From: Mesostigma viride
Taxonomy: Eukaryota; Streptophyta; Mesostigmatophyceae; Mesostigmatales; Mesostigmataceae
Direction: 5' to 3'
Length of the DNA: 20,798 nt
Assembly: GCA_009746045.1 (NCBI GenBank)
Contig: RPFO01001989.1
Span: 64,001-84,798 of the forward strand
The position numbers were made by a program, and so were the translations under genes. Shown piece by piece: positions 9,374-18,189 of the stretch. The first letter of the stretch is position 1. Each line of letters starts with the position of its first letter. The notes beneath the pieces are model-generated. The model searched no databases. It was not told the DNA's origin and saw only the letters and a program-made list of their open reading frames with translations.

Positions 9374-9398
9374 TTTTACCACCAACGAGTTCCTAGTG
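9374..9398 (-). repeat. CACTA right terminal inverted repeat
   Basis: The last 25 bases, ending CGAGTTCCTAGTG, are the exact reverse complement of 739-763. The sequence immediately outside is CCG. Confidence 0.96.
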
Positions 9399-9758
9399 CC
9401 GCCTACTACAGGCACTGTACCAGCTGAGGCCTAGCCTTTTTAGTCATGTACATGTGTGCCTATGATGAGCCACCCTCCAGATGATGCATGCCTAGCTTTA
9501 TTTATTTATTCTTTTTTTTAAATTAATTATGTATTAATTAAAAATTATAATTATGTATGGTTAATTATGCCGTGCCCATGCAGGGAGTAACTCTCTGCTG
9601 AGACGCCATGCCCTAGCTTCTGTACAGCTATATGCTGATCTTCCCCCCCATGACAGGCTCCCCCTGAGCTGGGCATAGCTTGAAGATCATGGGGCTGCAA
9701 GTGCCCTGGTGCACCTAGAGCAAGGGTCGTTTAGATTCCCACCCTTGCAGGAAGTAGC
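9399..9758. other. Non-coding host sequence between the two insertions
   Basis: I see no gene. An AT-rich patch (9478-9570, repeated TTAATTA and TTTATTTA words) ends in CCCATGCAG at about 9584-9592, which resembles the 3' end of an intron, but no convincing exon follows. A small hairpin, GCAAGGGT with ACCCTTGC (about 9720-9749), sits just before the foldback element. GTAGC at 9754-9758 is the left target-site duplication of that element. Confidence 0.5.
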
Positions 9759-9964
9759 AGTTACGTTAAATAGTGACGGAACCTTTTGCCGCCTGAGGCA
9801 AATCGGTCCGTAACACTATTTTGCCCGGAATAACCACTTCCGAGCACCCAAGTTAATTCGGCCGAATTAACTTGGGTGCTCGGAAGTGGTTATTCCGGGC
9901 AAAATAGTGTTACGGACCGATTTGCCTCAGGCGGCAAAAGGTTCCGTCACTATTTAACGTAACT
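9759..9964. repeat. Perfect 206-bp palindrome (two 103-bp arms, no spacer)
   Basis: The left arm 9759-9861 is identical over all 103 bases to the reverse complement of 9862-9964; the centre is CGG|CCG. Each arm also has internal partial dyad symmetry (AAATAGTG..ACGGA against TCCGT..CACTATTT). It is part of the left end of the 4.16-kb element. Spacer-free palindromes of this size can extrude as cruciforms and are deletion-prone. Confidence 0.97.
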
Positions 9965-10099
9965 AAAACCTGGCCTCGTGGAGGGGGGACGAAGAGCCCG
10001 AGACATCCGCCTAGGCCGCTGAGCACGCACCACTAAATGCGCCGGAGCTGCCTCAGTAAGGATTCGAACCCCTGACCTCCAAGGTGCACAGGTTTTAGT
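9962..10099 (-). repeat. 138-bp module with Pol III box-like sequence, left copy
   Basis: The module is bounded by ACTAAAACCTG and CAGGTTTTAGT and is nearly identical, in inverted orientation, to 13636-13773. On the minus strand it contains GGGGTTCGAATCC, a good match to the tRNA T-arm/B-box consensus, within GGAGGTCAGGGGTTCGAA, which reads like a tRNA 3' half. An A-box-like GTGCTCAGCGG follows downstream instead of preceding it. No complete cloverleaf can be drawn. It is probably a tRNA-derived insertion in the element end. Confidence 0.7.
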
Positions 10100-13000
10100 T
10101 ACGTTAAATAGTGACGGAACCTTTTGCCGCCTGCACATCACCTAAAAATGGCCTTTTTTGTTACATGGGGTCATATCTCCCACGCATATAGTCAGATCGG
10201 GGTGCCTTCCTGGACGTAAGGTCCCCCTAGGACCCTGTTCACATCACATAACTTGGGGGGCCAACTGACCTATTTTTAGCATCAAACCGTGACGTGGAAA
10301 AGGGCAAAAAACGATGTTTTCCAGGCATATGGAGGCATAGCAGCCACACACAAGTAGTAAATGTAGTCCAATTCAGCAGGAGATGGTTATGCTTATTAAT
10401 TTACATCCAAAGACAAAAACCGCCCTTAAGTATGCAATGTAGGACCAAACTATGTGCTATAATTCTGGCATACATGAGCCAAAACACCGTTTTGGTGCAT
10501 TATTTTCAAACTTATGAAGCCCTTGCCAGCACATATGTGGCCCAATCATGCCAGAATTCGTCACATTAATAGCACAATACTTGAATTTACACTAGAACAC
10601 AAGTTGGACATATTAGGACCACTGCCGGCCCACTAAAAGTGACGGATGAAACCAGAAATAGAGCGATTTTTGCCAAAATACTCCATATTCTGTGCCATTG
10701 TCTTAGAAAACTTTGCATTCTTCACTCAATTATCGTCATGGCTGTCATGGGATTCATATACATGCCACTGGGGCTGGATACATTAACCAACACAGACTCA
10801 AAAAGCGATCATCAAGGGACAAAATCACCATCAATCACAGTACTTACTGGCATTCGGAACAAGCACCATAGTGCCTACAAGCCTCAAGAAGGGGAGCTTG
10901 GCTGACCAGTCGTGCCTGTCGGCTGACCAGTCTCTTTTCTAAAGGGGCCCCGCTCGGCAGCACACACAATCTCCTTTGCAGTACTTGGCCCACTCTGCTG
11001 GGCACCCTTGCTGTGCGTGTCTAATAGCAGCTAATCCAAATATATATCTGCCAGGTGCCTCTCTGCTACATGGAAATACAAAGCGCAATCAAGGACAGCA
11101 GCGGCTTGGGCTCAGCACCTAGCTGCCTACCATTCAATTGAGCTCAGCACCTAGCTGCTGTACAACATGATTCTGCATCAGTGCCTGTCCTAATTGCGCC
11201 CCCCGCCCCCTTGCCATCATCGTCATGCTCATCATAGTCTTTAGAACGTGCAGTGAACTCCAACCCTTGGACAGTCCATAGGTCACTAAGAATCTGTGCA
11301 TGTAATGCTATCTCTTCTCAGTTGAACTCATCTACCACCCTCTCGGCTCTCATGGCCAGTCGTGTCATCTCTCATGTAATCCACCTAGGTTTGTCGTGGC
11401 CACTGATCTTTCAGCCCCTCCTGACAGCAAAATCTGGGCAAACACACTGTTGACATCACCCGTCCTTTTTAGCCTACATGTATGGCTCTTCATATTTATC
11501 CTTATCCCATCCCTCAACACACCAAGAATTGTCTATTCATCCCCCTTGCATAGGTGGTGCATAACTGCGGCGTGATGGGGGATTGCCGAAAATAGGTGTA
11601 AAATGCATGGGATGGCACGGGGAGGCTCACACTCATCTGTTTACAATCACACTCATGAGCTAACAATGTCCCTCTCTGCTTTTGACACTGCATGCACATG
11701 CATTTCCTACCAGCTATATCAAGCCTTTAGTGTGGTTTGGTGCATCAAGAGAAATGGCAGGTCAGCTGAGTGCATCAGACCACATTTGTGTTAAGTGTAC
11801 GCTTGCAACGCTGTTTGCCCACCGCATGGAGCTCCCCTTTCGGACAGTGGCACAAGTAGCACTTACACCTGACTCCCAGCCGCTCTCGCTGCCCATGCTA
11901 GCAACAAGAACAAATGCATGGTCCCCATCCCAACGTAAGGTGCATCACATTGATGGCCCTGCCATCACCTAGCAGTGTGCCACCCCTCTCCACCTCAACC
12001 TAATCTGAAAGGCCAGGGCCCCAACAAACCTTTCAAGATATGGCACTCCTCAAAGAAGGCAACCCCTAAAAGAAGGCGAGGCAGTCTAGGTCTAGGGGGG
12101 CTTTGGGTAAGTTAAAAGATGATAGAGTTCACTAACACAGGCCACGGCAACGACAACCTGCTTCACCCGCTGCATCCATACATCACAAGCCATAAACTGC
12201 ACAGCCTGGCATGATTGCCTAAGGGTCACGTGATCCAAGATGCCCTTCAGGCTCACCCCAGCACACCGGCCCATCCTCGCCACCCCACTGGTCATAGTAA
12301 TCTACAGTGGCATCAAACTCCTCTAGGACAGAGTGCAGTAAAGGCAACATAGACGTCCTGACACAATTGAATAAGAACGTGGCTGCTACCTACTGCCCTT
12401 AAATAAAAATGTCGATTGCTTGCACACATACGCATTCGATTCTTCAAGCAAGCATGCTAACACCTTCACAGCACATCCCAAGGTTGACATCCATCGAGCT
12501 TTGTCAACAAGCATGACTTCCTGATGCAAACTTAGCTGTCAAGCTAGGAGGAGGAAAGCTAGGTAAAGAGGTGAGATAGACCCCCCCACAGCACCTTCCT
12601 GCACCAAAACCATGACAATATCATCCAGAGCTTGCTAAATACGTACAGCTAACCGGTAGCGGGCGACCTTGCAGTCCAGGTTCAGCGCGAACATCTCGTG
12701 TCAGCACCAGGCGGAGATGGCGGACGCGAACCCACAATTCTATAAAAGCGAGTCATAAGACTATTTCGGGGAGCGGTGAACGGCTTGGAACACCGAAGGT
12801 ATGCCGCGACAAAAGCCTGAAGTTTTTCTCGGAAATACACGCCTGGATGTGGATTAGGGCAGCGTTGTCGTGCTTGTGCTTGCGTTGCGAGCAGGCAACC
12901 AGTGTTTCTTGCAGTGTCGAGCAGTAACAGATGGTGGCGCGAGAGCAATATGTGACTTTTAGATCATGGCTACACAGCTTACACCTCCGCAGGCATGTTG

Positions 13001-13547
13001 GAACAAGCCCCGCCATGCCGTGAGCCGAAAAAAAGGAAGAAACGCATCAACCAAGGACGGTCGTAAACGTCACTGAAAACAGCAAAATCTGACCTGCCGG
13101 CAGGTAATGCAACAGCCTGGAAAATGTGATTCGTTTCTCGAAAAACTGATTAGCGCTCGTGAAAGTAGACTTGAAGCCCATTCGGATTCGACCTTTTGGG
13201 AATTGTGAGCTTCCAACAAAAAAGTTTCCCCCACAATTAATAAACATGCATTTTCGCTGCCAATTCCAGATCTGGCCGACACAAAAAAACAGCGTCTCAG
13301 TTTGCGAATTATTTTGACGCATGAACATACGCGAATAATATCTACCATGCATCATCGCAAAGCAGGAGAGTTTACGCGTCGTTTGCATCCATCGCAGCGA
13401 CTTAACATACATAATTGACTTTTGACTGATATTCCGGCGGACATAGGGTCGACAGCCATGCGAGGTGGAATTTTTCTGGTCCCGTCGTCCTCAACGCGAC
13501 GCGTTCGCGCCAAAATTCCCAGGATCTCATGTAACCGGACGGACCGA
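10100..13547. other. Interior of the foldback element, no recognisable gene
   Basis: The first 48 bases still belong to the inverted-repeat end. Beyond them I find only frames shorter than about 125 codons with no domain-like composition on either strand. Minor structure: direct repeats GGCTGACCAGTC (10900-10911, 10921-10932), CTCAGCACCTAGCTGC (11111-11126, 11143-11158), and a 14-bp palindrome ACCTGCCGGCAGGT (13092-13105). Confidence 0.55.
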
Positions 13548-13914
13548 TTTTAGGTGATGTGGAGGCAAATCGGTCCGTAACACTATTTTGCCCGGAATAA
13601 CCACTTCTGAGCACCCAAGTTAATTCGGCCGACTAACTAAAACCTGTGCAACTTGGAGGTCAGGGGTTCGAATCCTCACTGAGGCAGCTCCGGCGCATTT
13701 AGTGGTGCGTGCTCAGCGGCCTAGGCGGATGTCTCGGGCTCTTCGTCCCCCCTCCACGAGGCCAGGTTTTAGTTACGTTAAATAGTGCCGGAACCTTTTG
13801 CCGCCTGATGGCCGAATTAACTTGGGTGCTCGGAAGTGGTTATTCCGGGCAAAATAGTGTTACGGACCGATTTGCCTCAGGCGGAAAAAGGTTCCGGCAC
13901 TATTTAACGTAACT
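13548..13914. repeat. Right complex inverted-repeat end of the foldback element
   Basis: Read from the interior outward: TTTTAGGTGATGTG (13548-13561, the inverse of 10134-10147), the inner two-thirds of the 103-bp unit, the 138-bp module (13636-13773), the first 37 bases of the unit, and then the full inverted unit (13812-13914). The module order matches the left end in inverse, but with different internal deletions. Confidence 0.88.
13636..13773 (+). repeat. 138-bp module with Pol III box-like sequence, right copy
   Basis: This is the plus-oriented partner of 9962-10099, with only a few substitutions. GGGGTTCGAATCC lies at about 13663-13675 and the A-box-like GTGCTCAGCGG at about 13709-13719, so the two boxes are in the order B then A, opposite to a normal tRNA gene or SINE head. 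Confidence 0.7.
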
Positions 13915-14526
13915 GTAGCTTAGAATGTATGATAGGCCATATGCCCCTTCTCTGGGCTATGTGCTACATATACTCCCAACGGAGTTGTGTTCCTAATTAA
14001 TTAATTCATTAATTATTCATTATTGTTATTAAATTATTTAAATTTACTTTTGTTTATTTATTTCAATTTTAATTTATGCTTTAATACTTATTACTTTTCT
14101 TTTAACCCTTATACGTGAAGTGTGTGTGTTCTCGTTATCCTTCTTAATTTTGTTTTCTCTATAAAATGTTTTGGTTTGTTACCATCTGTCTTTCTCCATG
14201 CAGGCCGGCCGGTCTTCCTACGGCTCTTGCGATCTTCGCATATATTTTCCTCTCAGACAACTACCCTGGTCATTCTGGACGTTGGATCGCCATGCGTCCA
14301 GGAATAGTTGTCTCACTTAGCATGAAATATATGCATGTTTAGCATGCTGCATAACAGCTAGGGCGCCTTAATTTTACAGTACTATGTCCGTTCATTTAGC
14401 TATACCCCAACGCTTACGGGCAGCTACCGAAGACGCCCCATAGCGCATGATGGACATTCATACATTCGTTCATTCATTCATTCACGCGCCTCCATTGGTA
14501 AAGTCACGCCCGGGGTATAGTAGATA
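13915..14526. other. AT-rich non-coding flank with nested inverted repeats
   Basis: No gene is supported. It starts with the right target duplication GTAGC. 13985-14165 is strongly AT-rich (ATTAATTAATT-type words) and is followed by a T-rich stretch ending CCATGCAG (14195-14202), like an intron 3' end. A CATTCATT microsatellite-like run lies at about 14456-14483. CTATACCCC (14399-14407) pairs with GGGGTATAG (14511-14519). Confidence 0.5.
14238..14334. other. 97-nt three-tier hairpin
   Basis: Three pairs of inverted arms are nested in register: GCATATATTT/AAATATATGC (14238-14247, 14325-14334), AGACAACTA/TAGTTGTCT (14255-14263, 14305-14313) and CTGGACG/CGTCCAG (14275-14281, 14295-14301), closing on a 13-nt loop. 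Internal bulges separate the tiers. The shape is like a microRNA precursor or a decayed miniature inverted-repeat element. Transcription is unknown. Confidence 0.65.
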
Positions 14527-14668
14527 CCTTTCATCCCTTATCGGTGCACAGCAAGGAGGGGCCCGCAGGGACAACCCCGCCCTTCTCTCATTGCCTTGAA
14601 AGGTAGGCCACAGGTTCAATTAAACTGTTCGCTGGGAGAGTCTAGCAACTCCTGTGGGTGCAATAAAG
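14527..14668 (+). repeat. Diverged interspersed repeat, copy 2
   Basis: It aligns with 21-165 through CTTTCATCCCT, GTGCACAGC, the GCCACAG..CAAT block and CTGTGGGTGCAATAA. GGTTCAAT near 14613 resembles part of a Pol III B box. Confidence 0.55.
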
Positions 14669-14988
14669 CTTGGACATACGTTGTGGGTACATACGGGGTG
14701 ACATATATAGCTTGATGGCCCGTGGCTGGCTAGGGCGCCCGTGGGCGCTGGGCCGCATACATGCGTCCGTCGACACATATGTAATCCGCTCTTGCACCTC
14801 CTTGAAATCGCTGCAGCTCCTTCGGTGAATTCTCTACATGGCCCAGAGTAGCCTCTGGCAGTCTGGTGACCACGGCAACTCAGCCACCAATATAGATAAA
14901 CACTTGCATTGGGCCAACAGCTGAGCCATCACCGCCACCATACGTACACGAACCAGTGTGTTGGAAACACCTCCAGCCACTTCCCTAC
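14669..14988. other. Non-coding region 3' of the allantoate amidohydrolase gene
   Basis: No gene is seen. It should contain the 3' UTR of the minus-strand gene that stops at 14989. I could not locate a clear minus-strand TGTAA close to the stop codon. Confidence 0.45.
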
Positions 14989-17900
14989 TCAGCCAATTAT
15001 CAACTCATCTCGCAGGAACGACAACAGCGAAGTGCCGGCTGCCAGTATGTCATCCGCGCTGACGTGTTCGAGGGGCGAGTGGCTGATCCCCCCCAGGCAG
15101 CGCACAAAGAGCATGCCGATGCGGGTGACATCTGCCATGGCCATCCCGTCATGGCCCGCACCGCTCACCATCACAGGCGCCACGGGCTCGTTGCTGTCTG
15201 CCTCTATGCCAGCAGGGGTAGCTGGCAGTGGTGCGGCTGGCTTGCCGTCCCCCCTTGCAGCGGTCAGGCGGTTGCCTGCCAGCGCTGCCTGTGACAGCTG
15301 CTGGAGCAAGGGCGCGTCGCATGGGACGGCGGGCGCATCGTGCTGCGAACGCCAGCATTGGTAGCGCGAAAAGAATGGTGACAAGCGTTGGGGGGGGGGC
15401 AGGGCGGCATGACAAGCGTGGGAAGGGGGGGGGCGGCATGCCGCAGGGCGGGAATGGCCATCAGGTTACTGGGCCAGAGCCGATGCTTGGAGGAGCGCAC
15501 GTGGTTGGAAGAATAGGTACTACTGCTCAAAACAGCACCATGACTGTTAACTATTCATGGGCGCGCACACACGCGCACATACCTTGGTGACTACATCGCA
15601 AGTCACCCCTCTGCGACCGCAGATGGCCTCGTATCGTTTGCGTATGTCGGCAATCACTTTGGTGCGGCGCTTGTCGTTTTGCGAACGCACATCGAGTGTG
15701 AACTCAGCCTGGGGGGCCCACCCACGCACAAGGGGAACCAGCCACATGTAAAAGGGGTTGACCGCAAGCGGAGAAGAAAAGGGCAGCACAGGCGTAAGCA
15801 CCGGCGAGGTGTTAGGCGAGGGGATGTCCGTGCCATTACCCAGACACATATGCCATGATACGCAACGTGGATGCGGAAGGGCGTTGCATTGCCACACAGG
15901 ATGGTTTCGCCGCGCAGCCAAAATGCTCAAGTACAGCAGCAGGCAGGGGAGCCAGTCAGATTGAAACCGATGGCGGAAAACACCATCCATTTGAATAGCT
16001 CCACATGCCGGAGCTCCAGGGGACAAGCGGGTCAGGGATCAGCGGGTCCGTCGCTTTCAATGCGGGATTGTACGCTCAGTCGCCGCGCTGGCGACAAGCC
16101 AGCTGCCGTACAGGCAACAGCCGGCCCTGGTTTTGGTGCAGCGGCGGCAGCAGCAAACACTGCCTGCCGCACATCATACCTTACATCTGCCAGAACACAT
16201 GATGGGTGGGATGCCAGGTCAGCAAAGTTGCTTCCAAACCTGTTACCATGATTGAGCAGTCCCCCTTCGTACTAATCCTCGCCTTCCCCCCCCCCGGGTC
16301 CCCCCCCCCCACTGCCGCGCACCTTTCCAGGGATAACGTTGCTGGCACCCGGCCACAGCGCCAGCACACCGGTCGTGCAGACCAGGCCGTCCGCGGCACC
16401 CTCCTCCCCCATGCCCCGACACACCTGCTCCGCGGCAAAAACCATCTCTGCGGCGGCTGCCCCCGCGTCGCGCCGCAGAGCCATGGGCACTGTGCCCGCG
16501 TGGCCCTGTTCGCCGACCACCGACACGGCCAGGCGCGTTTGGCCCGCAATCGCAGACACCACCCCCAGGGGCACGCCGGCCGCCTCCAGCACGGGTCCCT
16601 GCTCGATGTGGAGCTCTACGTAGGCGTGGAGGCGGGAGGGTGCGTATGCCAACGTGCGGAACCACGCGGGGGACGGCGCCTGCCCGTTCTGCTGAAGCAC
16701 TTGCTCAAGGGACACGCCCCTGTTGGAGTTGGTGGCCGTGCCAGCACACAGGAGAAGGGCGGTGCGCAGGGGGAGGTTTTGTTTCAGCATCCATCAAATC
16801 GCAGCACACGGCAGCGCATGCTCGCCGGGTGACCATGAGAGCACCAGGGGCAGCAGGAGCGTACCCACGCCCATAGTGATGGCCACACACAGGCTTTGTC
16901 AACACGCGAGCATGGTGGGTGGTGGCATGCGTGCATGCCGTGCGTATTACGCGTGACAGGCGATGGACCCAGCAGGGAGCCACCCCCTCTCCTACCCCTC
17001 CCCACGCCCCCTCCACCTCCTCGCCACCCACTCTCCAACCCCTCTCCAACCCCTCCCCCCCCACCCCCAGCCCCTCTCCAGCCCCTCTCCACCCCCTCGC
17101 CACCCCGTCGCCACCCCCTCCTCACCCCCTGACATCGTCAATGGGCTCATCCTGCCATGTGGACAATCACAAGCTGGCATCGCCTGGCATGTCAATGGGC
17201 CTGGCGCACCAAGAATGGCCAACAGCAAGACCGTACCCTACCGTGTCACGCGACTCATCGCAATAATGGGCCATGCCGCTGCTTCTGCCGCCATTAAACA
17301 CGTAGAGCCTGCTCCCCGATTTGCTGATGCAGGCTATGTCGAGCAAGGTGCTGTCGATGTGGTGACCCTTGTGGCGGCGACCACCCGTAAGCGCTAAAAT
17401 GCTGCTTGCGCCAGAGGAAACAACAAAGTAGCCGACTGAAACCTCACTAGAAACGATGCCAAAGCTCCCACCATTTGATTACCGTCCTCATGGGCAGGCG
17501 ATCGCCCGCTGGGAACGCTTGCCCTGCCCAACCGGGAAGGTGTGCCGTGAGGCGCCAAGTCACGCCACAAAGCAGATGCACACGCACACGCACACGCACA
17601 CGCACACGCACACGCACACGCACACGCACACGCACACGCACACGCACACGCACACGCACACGCACACGCACACGCACACGCACACGCACACGCACACGCA
17701 CACGCACACGCACACGCACACGCACACGCACACGCACACGCACACGCACACGAACACGCACACGCACACGCACACGCACACGCACACGCACACGCACACG
17801 CACGCGCACACGCACACGCACACGCACACGCACACGCACACAAAATAGTATAGTGACCACAGACACACAACCATGTTATGCCGCACGAACCTGTCGTCCT

Positions 17901-18126
17901 GGTTCTGCAGCACACCAGGCGTGAGCGTGCCAGCCAGCGCGCGGCTACCCAGAAAGGTGGACTGGAAGCGCACGCCTTCCTCGTCAGCAAATGCAACCAC
18001 CTCCAGCGGGCGGGATAGCCGGCACGAGCCCGCGCCCCCGCAGGACACCAGAAGCGCCTTCACTGCGCCGATGGCTGCCACCACGCCCAGCGCACCGTCA
18101 AACTTGCCCGCGTCGCGCACCGTGTC
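14989..18126 (-). CDS. AAH: Allantoate amidohydrolase (allantoate deiminase), 3' four exons; 5' end outside window
   Basis: The enzyme (M20 metallopeptidase-like amidohydrolase family) hydrolyses allantoate to ureidoglycine/ureidoglycolate, CO2 and ammonia in purine-ureide nitrogen recovery; plant homologues act in the ER. Minus-strand exons with consistent phases are 18126-17891, 16719-16323, 15708-15583 and 15342-14989 (370 aa, stop TGA). The first starts at the Asp of the metal site (DTVRDAGKFDGALG) and has FADEEGVRF; the second has YVELHIEQGPVLE, GQTRLAV, GEQGHAGTVPM and ASNVIPGK; the third TLDVRSQND; the last HDAPAVPCD, SGAGHDGMAMA, GMLFVRCLGGISHSP. These favour AAH over ureidoglycolate amidohydrolase, which lacks GISHSP and GQTRL patterns. 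About 150 N-terminal residues, including the metal His before the Asp, must lie in exons beyond the G-rich tract. Introns are 240, 614 and 1171 nt, and unusually rich in simple repeats. No frame break is seen. Confidence 0.95.
16963..17132. repeat. C-rich low-complexity tract in an AAH intron
   Basis: CCCCTCTCC, CCACCCC and related words dominate 16978-17130 on the plus strand, so the transcript (minus strand) is G/purine-rich here. This contrasts with the 18.2-20.8 kb tract, where the transcript would be C-rich. It lies inside the 17890-16720 intron. Frames through it are artefacts. Confidence 0.75.
17579..17841. repeat. (CACACG)n microsatellite, about 44 units
   Basis: A near-perfect hexanucleotide array fills 17579-17841 with two visible substitutions (CGAACA near 17753 and CACGCG near 17805). 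It lies in an AAH intron, about 50 bases downstream of the 5' splice site at 17890. The strict purine-pyrimidine alternation (CA/TG with CG steps) is a strong candidate for Z-DNA. Long His-Thr, Arg-Thr and Val-Cys frames across it are artefacts. Confidence 0.97.
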
Positions 18127-18189
18127 CTGGCGGGGAGAGTTGCGCGCACCGTGGGACAGGTGGCGGCGGAGTCATGACAGGTGCAACAG

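Larger units (their letters stand above)
739..9398 (+). mobile_element. Complete autonomous-type CACTA (EnSpm/CMC) DNA transposon, 8.66 kb
   Basis: The two ends are perfect 25-bp inverted repeats that begin CACTAGGAACTCG and end CGAGTTCCTAGTG. The flanks show CC on both sides (737-738 and 9399-9400); a 3-bp duplication would be CCC versus CCG, with one mismatch. Inside are subterminal arrays of 10-bp units related to GTGGTAAAAA, a TNP2-class transposase on the plus strand (4804-8863), and a second divergent gene (1699-3924 minus). This is the plan of En/Spm-like elements: CACTA ends, subterminal repetitive regions and two proteins. Plant elements usually encode both proteins on one strand, whereas here they diverge. 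The matching ends and open transposase suggest a fairly recent insertion. Confidence 0.95.
9759..13914 (+). mobile_element. 4.16-kb foldback-like element with complex inverted-repeat ends and 5-bp target duplication
   Basis: The sequence starting AGTTACGTTAAATAGTG at 9759 returns inverted at 13914. GTAGC flanks both sides (9754-9758 and 13915-13919), as a target-site duplication. The outer 103 bases at the two ends differ at only two positions. Homology between the ends continues, with rearrangement, to 10147 on the left and 13548 on the right. No transposase is recognisable inside, so it is non-autonomous or carries something unknown. Structured multi-module ends are typical of foldback elements. 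A 5-bp duplication does not by itself fix the superfamily. Confidence 0.8.

Noticed and set aside
12700-12760. GGTTCGCGTCC on the minus strand as a tRNA T-arm
   Set aside because: The flanking bases do not form a T stem, and no matching acceptor or D arm is found within 90 bases.
13047-13412. 121-aa minus-strand frame inside the foldback element
   Set aside because: It is open by chance in AT-balanced sequence, has no recognisable motif, and overlapping frames are similar in length.
14203-14341. Possible plus-strand exon after CCATGCAG
   Set aside because: An open frame exists, but the sequence is dominated by nested inverted repeats and no upstream exon can be found.
16181-16832. 208-aa plus-strand frame and other frames opposite the AAH exon
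   Set aside because: The minus strand encodes clear AAH motifs there; the plus frame is its GC-rich shadow.
17394-17996. Cys-Ala, Val-Arg, His-Thr and Arg-Thr repeat frames on both strands
   Set aside because: They are translations of the (CACACG)n microsatellite in an intron.
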